From the NCBI GenBank assembly GCA_021734045.1, contig JAIPJR010000099.1:1-7700 (forward strand): DNA of 7,700 bases, in the 5' to 3' direction. Of this stretch, positions 1 to 5,160 are shown piece after piece. A program made the translations under genes and the position numbers. The stretch is from Fidelibacterota bacterium (GTDB lineage Bacteria > Fidelibacterota > UBA8477). The stretch's first letter is position 1. Every line of letters starts with the position of its first letter. Under the pieces are notes generated by a model that was not told where the DNA came from, did no database searches, and saw only the letters and a list, made by a program, of their open reading frames with translations.

Positions 1-517
1 GATTTTCCGGTTCTGCCGTGTGCCAGTCCGGATCCACACCCTGGGAAATCAGATCATATTCGGTTCCAAGATTAAACAGGTGCACTTTGATGATTCCGTA
101 CAACCCCATCTGCCGGCTGCGGGGACCGTCACCCATTGCTACATAAGCAAAACTGCCCGCATGGTTGGCAGTAAATTGAAAAATGGCTGATTCACCGGCA
201 GGTACGGAATTGGCCAGACCGGGAAATCCATCCTGGCTGGCATCCACATCCAAACCATGAAAATGCAGGGTCTGGGATTGGGAGGAGGTGTTTTGAAAAT
301 GGATGACAATCTCATCACCCTGCTGCACCGCCAGAACCGGACCGGGAATCGATGGTGCTCCGTCGTCCAACTGGAATGCCCAGGCTGGTAGTACTGTGGA
401 ATCGGGCAATGTGACCGTGAAATTTTCCTCAATAGAGAGATAAAAATGCTGTTCCGTAGCCAAAAGTCCCGTTACCAGAAAGAGCGCACTCAAAATGGTT
501 CGTCTCATTCGGTTCAT
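1..517 (-). CDS. Exported multicopper-oxidase-like cupredoxin protein, N-terminal 172 residues (3' end outside window)
   Basis: The reading frame starts at ATG 517 and is open to the window edge. Residues 1-20 (MNRMRRTILSALFLVTGLLA) form a signal peptide, so the protein is exported. Residues about 30-150 fit the first cupredoxin domain of multicopper oxidases: IPGPVLAVQQGDEI, then TLHFHGLDVD (H85, H87, matching the HWHG copper motif), SVPAGESAIFQF, and GSFAY...QMGLYGIIKV. The second half of the usual trinuclear site (YHSH in true oxidases) reads YVAM here, so those two histidines are absent. Oxidase activity is therefore doubtful; the C-terminal domains that would carry the type 1 copper ligands are not in view. 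The start overlaps the stop of the protease gene as ATGA and has a strong ribosome site, so the two are likely translated together. The fold is well supported from motifs; the function is not. Confidence 0.8.
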   Translation of the reverse strand, partial: MNRMRRTILSALFLVTGLLATEQHFYLSIEENFTVTLPDSTVLPAWAFQLDDGAPSIPGPVLAVQQGDEIVIHFQNTSSQSQTLHFHGLDVDASQDGFPGLANSVPAGESAIFQFTANHAGSFAYVAMGDGPRSRQMGLYGIIKVHLFNLGTEYDLISQGVDPDWHTAEPEN

Positions 518-2718
518 GGTGTCTCCTCCACCACAATCTGCAGCAGCATACCATCAAGCCAAACCCCGGCGCCGGTCACCGACAGTAAATTGGCATCGTA
601 AACCGGGTAGGTACCGGTTTTATCCAGCATCAATGTCATCGTAATGGTTTCACCAGCCGGAACGGGGACCGAATCCTTCCAATTAGCAGTGATGGGCAGG
701 CCGTTACGCGCCACCACATTCACATGAAAGCCATGAAAATGGAGCGTGTGGGGCAAGAGACCCGGATTGGCCATCTGAATGCGAACCATTTCGCCCAATT
801 GTCCCTGAAACTGTGTTTCCGGTGCGGTGAAAATTTCCGGCGCACTCAGGCCATTAATGGTAAAAAATTGTGGATTATAGCTGGGGAATTCCGGCTCAAT
901 TCCTGCGTGCATACTGCTCAGCCAAACGGTGTCCCATTCAGTCAGCACCCAGTCGAATACGCGTGTGGTGTCATTAATGCTGGACTTGCGTACCAACATA
1001 CCCGCTAATCCCCGCGCCTGCTGGAACCGGCTGGTGTCGCCATAGAGATACACACCCGGCGGCGGGAGTGGATAGATCACCGAGACCGAATCCAGCGCTG
1101 GAATTTCCACCACAGGCATTTCGGTATTCATAAGCGTCCAGGTACGCGGCTCAACGGTGGTGTTATAAATGATGAGATTCAGAAATCCTGCCGTGGTAGT
1201 AAGTATGGAGGACTGGCGCCCGGTCGTATCCTCTGGCGTGAGGAAAATCTGCGCGGGGAATTCAGTGCCATTCACTGCTGTCAGGACCGTGTCTTCAATG
1301 GTCAGCACCAGGTGGGTTGTATCGGTTCCGCCAGCGTAATTGTGTACCGCCTGGGCCGCCCGGAAAAGATTCAGCCGGCCACCGGAAACCGTGATGTTTT
1401 CCAGCGCCGGAATCACATCCACATTCTCCAACAACATTTCTTTCAGCAACAGAGCGCCCGCCGCCGGAGAGGTCTCGTAAAAACTGGCAAATGCGGAGTT
1501 AGCGGCGGCGTGGAGCAGCGCGATGGCACCGGCCACATGGGGCGTCGCCATGGAAGTTCCCGATTTGTAGCTGGTGCTGCTGCTCAAATCGGTGGACAGG
1601 ATACTGGAGCCCGGCGCTCCCAAATCTATGGATTCGGCACCATAGGCTGCGGAACTGTTTTTTGTGTCCGTTCGCGTGGTATTGGTCACGCTCACCAGAT
1701 AGGGGCTGGAACAACCGGTAGGCACATCACCCTGGGTGTCCACATTGGCATTAATATTCATGGTAGCCACAGCAGATAGTATACCCACTTCTCCCATGGC
1801 CGTGTAAATGTCATTCCACAGCGGATAGGTACCCGATTCACAATCAGCGTAATTCACACCAAAACTGGAATTGGTAGCAACCACAAAGGCACCGCTGGCA
1901 CCATTCGTTTCCAGGAATTCGCTCTTCTGGTCCAAAACATATCCGTAAGCTTCCAGCGCTACCGAAGTCAGCGTCGTGGAACCCGCCACCAGCATGATTT
2001 TTACATCCCAGTTCACACCAGCCACCTGATTGTCATTGTCAGAAACAGCACCCACCGTGCCGGAAACATGGGTGCCATGACTACCCTGGGGTAGATTGCC
2101 GTCTGAGTTATAGGCGTTCCAGCCGTGCACATCGTCCACATAGCCGTTATTGTCATCATCAACACCGTTACCGGGAATTTCGTCTTCATTGGTCCAAATA
2201 TTTGCTTCCAAATCGGGATGATTCAGTTGAATGCCGTTATCCACCACCGCAACCACAATCTCCCGTCCCAAGGCCGTGGTTCCGCCGGTGGTAATGTCCC
2301 AGGCATTCACCGCATCAATGTCCGCCCCCACGGTTCCGCCGGACTGGCCGGTGTTCTGAAATGCCCACTGATTTCCGAATTCAGGATCGTCCGGGATACT
2401 GCGTTGCGCCACGAAATGATCGTATTGGGCATGAATGACGCCGGGTGAATTGCGGACCAGCGACAAGGCATTCTCCAGCGTCACAAAACTAGTATCCACC
2501 TTCAGCGACCAGATGTTCAGGCACCGCACCAGTAGCTTGTGAATGGAAATGCCCGAACCATTCAGCGTCAGTTGAATTTCACCGGCGCTCATGTCATCAT
2601 GAAACCGGGCAAGAATCGTTTTTTGATCGTATTGTAACGGATCCGGACCGCCGAAAACGGCTACCGTGAACAACAGCGTTGTGAAAAATGCTATTTTAAT
2701 CAGCAAAGGTTTTCTCAT
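514..2718 (-). CDS. Secreted subtilisin-like (S8) serine protease fused to two degenerate multicopper-oxidase-type cupredoxin domains
   Basis: 734 aa. Residues 1-23 are a signal peptide. Residues about 32-105 resemble an S8 propeptide, followed by the usual entry to the mature enzyme (DPEFGNQW, NTGQ). The catalytic residues are D160 in VAVVDNG, H214 in GSHGTHVSG, the oxyanion N283 in ATNSSFG, and S389 in GTSMATPHVAGA, so the protease should be active. GNGVDDDNNGYVDD at 183-196 is a likely metal-binding insert. Residues about 468-577 match the first multicopper-oxidase domain (LPPPGVYLYGDTSRFQQARG), but HWHG reads WTLM and the HDH position reads YGD. Residues about 585-731 match the last oxidase domain: INGLSAPE, then H657, H660 and H662 in HTLHFHGFH, equivalent to HPFHLHGH. 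The HCH motif with the type 1 cysteine is replaced by YDA (706-708). No type IX sorting tail is seen. It follows the oxidoreductase by 126 bp and overlaps the next gene by 4 bp. The ribosome site is weak (GGA near the ATG). Confidence 0.93.
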   Translation of the reverse strand: MRKPLLIKIAFFTTLLFTVAVFGGPDPLQYDQKTILARFHDDMSAGEIQLTLNGSGISIHKLLVRCLNIWSLKVDTSFVTLENALSLVRNSPGVIHAQYDHFVAQRSIPDDPEFGNQWAFQNTGQSGGTVGADIDAVNAWDITTGGTTALGREIVVAVVDNGIQLNHPDLEANIWTNEDEIPGNGVDDDNNGYVDDVHGWNAYNSDGNLPQGSHGTHVSGTVGAVSDNDNQVAGVNWDVKIMLVAGSTTLTSVALEAYGYVLDQKSEFLETNGASGAFVVATNSSFGVNYADCESGTYPLWNDIYTAMGEVGILSAVATMNINANVDTQGDVPTGCSSPYLVSVTNTTRTDTKNSSAAYGAESIDLGAPGSSILSTDLSSSTSYKSGTSMATPHVAGAIALLHAAANSAFASFYETSPAAGALLLKEMLLENVDVIPALENITVSGGRLNLFRAAQAVHNYAGGTDTTHLVLTIEDTVLTAVNGTEFPAQIFLTPEDTTGRQSSILTTTAGFLNLIIYNTTVEPRTWTLMNTEMPVVEIPALDSVSVIYPLPPPGVYLYGDTSRFQQARGLAGMLVRKSSINDTTRVFDWVLTEWDTVWLSSMHAGIEPEFPSYNPQFFTINGLSAPEIFTAPETQFQGQLGEMVRIQMANPGLLPHTLHFHGFHVNVVARNGLPITANWKDSVPVPAGETITMTLMLDKTGTYPVYDANLLSVTGAGVWLDGMLLQIVVEETP
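523..529 (-). promoter_or_regulatory. Strong Shine-Dalgarno site for the cupredoxin gene
   Basis: On the minus strand GGAGGAG lies 5 nt upstream of ATG 517, inside the last codons of the protease gene. It fixes the start of the downstream gene at the ATGA overlap and argues that this short-start frame is real. Confidence 0.8.
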
Positions 2719-2844
2719 GGTCCAATTCTAATTCCTGTCAGCCCTGCGGCGCGTGTGTCAGCGCAAGTTTTCATCAAGACAGAATTTTATGACAAAGCCT
2801 GTGGGAATGAAACCCAAAAGGGGCGAATCTCATCACATTTGTAT

Positions 2845-3846
2845 TTAATCAATGGTCAGAACGATTTTCCCTTTATTGGCATTGGCTTCCATGTGGTTAT
2901 GGGCTTCTACAGCCATCTGCCAGGAGTAAACCGAATCAATTACCGGTTTTAATTCACCGCTGTTGAAACGCGGCAGCGCGAATCCACCAAAGTCCCGGGT
3001 TAATCTCACCTTATAATCCAACGGTCTGGAACGTAGGGAGGAAGTTGTCAGCTGCCCCCGTTTTTTGAATAAATCGCGGATATTGAACTGTTCGATGAGT
3101 GCACCGCCCAGAGTCGCCAGAATCACGATGCGGCCATCTACCGCCAGGCTGGCCATATTTCTATCCCAATAATCTGCGCCAATGAAATCCACAATGACAT
3201 CCGCGCCTTTCCCTTGGGTGAAATTCCGGACAGCGGTTGCAAAATCATCCTCTTTGTAATTCACACCCAAATCCGCACCCAGCATTTCACAGAAGTTGAC
3301 CTTTTCATCCGAACCGGCGGTGACGATGATTTTCGCACCGATTGTACGGGCCAGTTGAATTGCAGCCGTTCCCACACCGCTGGCGCCGGCGTGGATTAAG
3401 GCTGTTTCACGCTTTTTCAGTTGACCGTACCAGACAATGGCCTGATAGGCGGTGAGAAAGGCTTCCGGAATAGAGGCGGCGTCCGTGAAGGAGAGATTGT
3501 CCGGAATGGGCAGTGCCATTTGCTCCGGGATGGTCACATATTCAGCGTAACCACCTCCCGGCACCAGCGCCATGACGCGTTCATCGTTCTCCCAAGCCAA
3601 TACCTGGTCTCCCTTGTCAACCACCACACCCGCCGCATCCAACCCCAGGATTTCAGAGGTGCTTGGCGGGGGTGGATAATTTCCCTGGCGCTGCAGAATA
3701 TCGGCCCGGTTCACTGAAGCGGCTTTCACCTTTACCAATAATTCATGGGGTTTTGGTTCGGGTCGTTGTACCTCACCGATCCGCAGCTGCTCCGGGCCGC
3801 CGGGATTGTCAACGATAATGGCACGCATGGTTTGATTGTTTTTCAT
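2845..3846 (-). CDS. NAD(P)H:quinone oxidoreductase, PIG3/zinc-independent MDR family
   Basis: 333 aa, normal length for the family. Members reduce quinones or alkenals with NADPH in the cytoplasm without zinc. Visible hallmarks are MRAI near the N-terminus, the quinone-reductase signature SVNRADILQRQGNYPPPP (44-61), GLDAAGVV (68-75), IPEAFLTAYQA (126-136), the Rossmann dinucleotide loop HAGASGVGTAAIQLA (152-166), TAGSDEK (176-182), and the PIG3-type stretch LRSRPLDYK (271-279). Two starts are possible: ATG 3846 (MKNNQT) or ATG 3828 (MRAI, the usual family start). Neither has a ribosome site. I keep 3846 because an extended -10 element lies just upstream and both copies of the repeated region preserve this frame. 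The first 19 codons belong to the 99-bp repeat found again at 7244-7342. The gene lies upstream of the protease on the same strand, but a functional link is not evident. Confidence 0.92.
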   Translation of the reverse strand: MKNNQTMRAIIVDNPGGPEQLRIGEVQRPEPKPHELLVKVKAASVNRADILQRQGNYPPPPSTSEILGLDAAGVVVDKGDQVLAWENDERVMALVPGGGYAEYVTIPEQMALPIPDNLSFTDAASIPEAFLTAYQAIVWYGQLKKRETALIHAGASGVGTAAIQLARTIGAKIIVTAGSDEKVNFCEMLGADLGVNYKEDDFATAVRNFTQGKGADVIVDFIGADYWDRNMASLAVDGRIVILATLGGALIEQFNIRDLFKKRGQLTTSSLRSRPLDYKVRLTRDFGGFALPRFNSGELKPVIDSVYSWQMAVEAHNHMEANANKGKIVLTID

Positions 3847-3888
3847 GATTTAAGATAACAATGACAGAAGACGCCGGGAGGGAAATGT
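3790..3888. repeat. 99-bp direct repeat, copy A (5' end and promoter region of the oxidoreductase gene)
   Basis: Matches 7244-7342 in the same orientation, offset 3454 bp. Four differences are visible, all transitions (3810, 3822, 3864, 3873), giving 95/99 identity. It covers codons 1-19 of the oxidoreductase and 42 bp upstream of its ATG. Leftwards, identity ends abruptly inside the gene; rightwards, it fades over about 30 bp of T-rich sequence. The two copies bracket 3355 bp of plus-strand genes. Confidence 0.95.
3852..3860 (-). promoter_or_regulatory. Candidate extended -10 promoter of the quinone oxidoreductase, predicting a leaderless mRNA
   Basis: Read on the minus strand this is TGTTATCTT, a TGn plus TATCTT extended -10. 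It is followed by AAATC and then ATG, which would put the transcription start at or next to the A of ATG 3846. That would explain the missing ribosome site. No good -35 hexamer is visible. The motif is unchanged in the second repeat copy (7306-7314). Confidence 0.35.
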
Positions 3889-3965
3889 CCGGGGAGATTT
3901 TGGCTTTAATTTTTTAGATAATAGTTTTAAGTTTATGCCAATCAAAACAGTTGAATATAGAAAAA

Positions 3966-3993
3966 TGGACACCGTTTCATTATTTTCTAAAAT
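3966..3993 (+). promoter_or_regulatory. Weak candidate promoter for the YiiX-like gene
   Basis: TGGACA (3966-3971) and TAAAAT (3988-3993) are separated by 16 bp, each one base from the sigma-70-type consensus. The predicted start would fall almost on the AGGAG ribosome site at 3999, which is tight. The region is AT-rich, so a chance match is possible. Confidence 0.22.
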
Positions 3994-4009
3994 TGATTAG
4001 GAGAATATT

Positions 4010-4636
4010 TTGGGTATTTCAAAGAATAAATTTCCTGGTAAGCCAGTAACTGATTATAACTCAATTCGTGATAAGCTACAAAATGGTGACGTCCTTATCT
4101 GCTCGGGCAGCGGTTTATTCTCAACTATGATTCAACAAGCAACAGGAAGCGTTTGGAGTCATGTAGGATTTATCCTTCGCCTGGATTCAATCAGTCGCGT
4201 AATGCTACTTGAGAGCGTTGAACCATTAGGAGTCAGAACAGTACGTTTGTCTAAATACCTTGAAAACTATTCTAATAATGGAAAACCCTATCCTGGTGGA
4301 TTGGCAGTAATACGAAATCGTAATTTCGCACAATTGATTAACCCGAGTAAGCTGACCGGTCTAGCAAAATATGCCATTGATCTTTTTGGGTATTCTTATG
4401 ACAAAGATGAAATTGCAAAAATAGCCGCACGAATATTGGCGTCTAAGGTTCTATTCACGAAAAAACAGATGAAAAAGATTGCTCCGGATCGTGAATTTAT
4501 CTGCTCTGAATACGTTGCGCGTTGTTATGAACACGTTGGTCTAAGAGTACAATGGAACGAATTAGGTTTTGTTGCTCCATCTGATTTCGCGGCGGACCCT
4601 AATTTTGATTTAGTAGCTGTACTCAAGAAAAAGTGA
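4010..4636 (+). CDS. YiiX/YaeF-type permuted papain-fold (NlpC/P60 superfamily) cysteine hydrolase
   Basis: 208 aa with no signal peptide or membrane segment, so probably cytoplasmic. The circularly permuted papain-like layout is visible: GDVLICSG (26-33), then the catalytic histidine H51 in VWSHVGFI, an acidic residue E68 in LLESVE, and the catalytic cysteine C165 late in the chain in EFICSEYVARCYE. Relatives hydrolyse amide or ester bonds in peptides or lipids; the substrate here cannot be read from sequence. The TTG start at 4010 is chosen because AGGAG (3999-4003) sits 6 nt upstream. Base composition is roughly 40% G+C by counting several lines, clearly lower than the genes on either side, which suggests separate acquisition. 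It lies within the segment bracketed by the 99-bp repeats, transcribed opposite to the oxidoreductase. Confidence 0.85.
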   Translation: MGISKNKFPGKPVTDYNSIRDKLQNGDVLICSGSGLFSTMIQQATGSVWSHVGFILRLDSISRVMLLESVEPLGVRTVRLSKYLENYSNNGKPYPGGLAVIRNRNFAQLINPSKLTGLAKYAIDLFGYSYDKDEIAKIAARILASKVLFTKKQMKKIAPDREFICSEYVARCYEHVGLRVQWNELGFVAPSDFAADPNFDLVAVLKKK

Positions 4637-4761
4637 AACCCAATAAAAGCCCTTCAATGGTGGTCATCTCCTTCCATCCTGAGTGTTTGAAAGAGGTTGA
4701 GGTGGTACTTGAAGCTCTTATAAAGAAATATCACCAGTTAACGCACGATCTGACTGGTTGA
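4633..4761 (+). CDS. Possible 42-aa small protein overlapping the YiiX-like stop codon
   Basis: A GTG start overlaps the upstream TGA as GTGA, an arrangement typical of translational coupling. The product would begin MKPNKSPSMVVISFHPE and continue with a helical, lysine/glutamate-rich stretch to a stop at 4761. Only a weak purine run (AAGAAAAA) precedes the start. I do not recognise the product. Its end overlaps, in another frame, the transposase remnant, so it may be an accidental ORF or itself part of decayed insertion-sequence DNA. Confidence 0.25.
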   Translation: MKPNKSPSMVVISFHPECLKEVEVVLEALIKKYHQLTHDLTG

Positions 4762-4841
4762 ACCGAGAGATTGAAAGGCGAGTAAAAGTAGTGAGGACAT
4801 TTCCCAATACCGATGCATTGACCAACTTACTGTCAAACTAA
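4743..4841 (+). pseudogene. Eroded C-terminal end of an IS256/Mutator-type transposase
   Basis: In the frame of TGG 4755 the sequence reads ARSDWLNREIERRVKVV, then RTFPNTDALTNLLSN and TAA at 4839-4841. This matches the conserved IS256-family C-terminal block, R-T-T-N-x-I-E-R-L-N-R-E-I-x-R-R-T-x-V-V followed by F-P-N and a leucine-rich end. Only about 32 residues remain; the DDE catalytic core is absent, and the same frame is closed by TGA at 4710-4712. It is a scar of a past insertion in the segment between the direct repeats. Confidence 0.7.
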
Positions 4842-4956
4842 TATGTAGAGTATCCATAGTATTCAAAACGCTTGGAAACCGGCTGATTTATCTCTACATA
4901 AACAGCTAACCAGATGATGTATAAGGTGACGCTTTTCCTGTTTTACGATAAAGATG

Positions 4957-4984
4957 TTGACAAGTCGTAAACTCACTTTATTTT
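4957..4984 (+). promoter_or_regulatory. Candidate promoter upstream of the 688-aa gene
   Basis: A perfect TTGACA (4957-4962) is followed after 16 bp by TATTTT (4979-4984), four of six matches to the -10 consensus. It would give a leader of about 170 nt containing both hairpins at 5042-5100. Confidence 0.3.
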
Positions 4985-5041
4985 CATACATGACTAAACA
5001 CATCTCAAATGCAAACAGCGAAAATCATCATTACTGATATT

Positions 5042-5059
5042 AAGGAGGGTTACCTCCTT
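5042..5059 (+). other. Perfect 7-bp hairpin pairing a Shine-Dalgarno with an anti-Shine-Dalgarno sequence
   Basis: AAGGAGG (5042-5048), loop GTTA, CCTCCTT (5053-5059). No run of T follows, so it is not a typical intrinsic terminator. It lies about 100 nt before the start of the 688-aa gene. Confidence 0.6.
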
Positions 5060-5076
5060 CTCTCGAGCTTGGACAC

Positions 5077-5100
5077 TAGAAGGCAAAAACGCCTATTCTA
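5077..5100 (+). other. Second hairpin in the leader of the 688-aa gene
   Basis: TAGAAGGC (5077-5084) pairs with GCCTATTCTA (5091-5100) around an AAAAAC loop, with an extra TA or bulge in the right arm. No T-run follows. Its role is unknown: RNA structure or a remnant of a mobile-element end. Confidence 0.4.
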
Positions 5101-5149
5101 CCTCAAGTTGAAAATTTAAATCTGGACAAAAATAAACCGTCAAACACAT

Positions 5150-5153
5150 GAGG
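5150..5153 (+). promoter_or_regulatory. Ribosome binding site fixing the start of the 688-aa gene
   Basis: GAGG lies 7 nt before ATG 5161. The alternative start at ATG 5203 (MPYHIPLL) has AAGG only 1 nt upstream, which is too close, so 5161 is preferred although the signal peptide then has a long N-terminal region. Confidence 0.55.
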
Positions 5154-5160
5154 CTCAACG

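Larger units (their letters stand above)
4842..5160. other. Intergenic stretch between the transposase remnant and the 688-aa gene
   Basis: This 319-bp region has no recognised gene. The longest plus-strand frame with a start (5009-5119, 36 aa, MQTAKIIITDIKEG...) has no ribosome site and spans two hairpins, so I do not call it. A possible promoter lies at 4957-4984, hairpins lie at 5042-5059 and 5077-5100, and the ribosome site of the next gene is at 5150-5153. The first part may be further decayed insertion-sequence DNA. Confidence 0.6.

Noticed and set aside
1312-1779. 155-codon plus-strand frame within the protease gene
   Set aside because: Antisense to the conserved catalytic region of the protease, with a low-complexity Gly/Arg/His/Gln-rich translation; a shadow frame.
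2719-2844. Possible terminator or promoter between the oxidoreductase and the protease
   Set aside because: Only short imperfect stems and no convincing -35/-10 pair or T-run are visible on the minus strand.
5009-5119. 36-codon plus-strand ORF in the leader of the 688-aa gene
   Set aside because: No ribosome site, closed by a stop shortly upstream, and contains both hairpins; it could be a leader peptide, but nothing supports translation.
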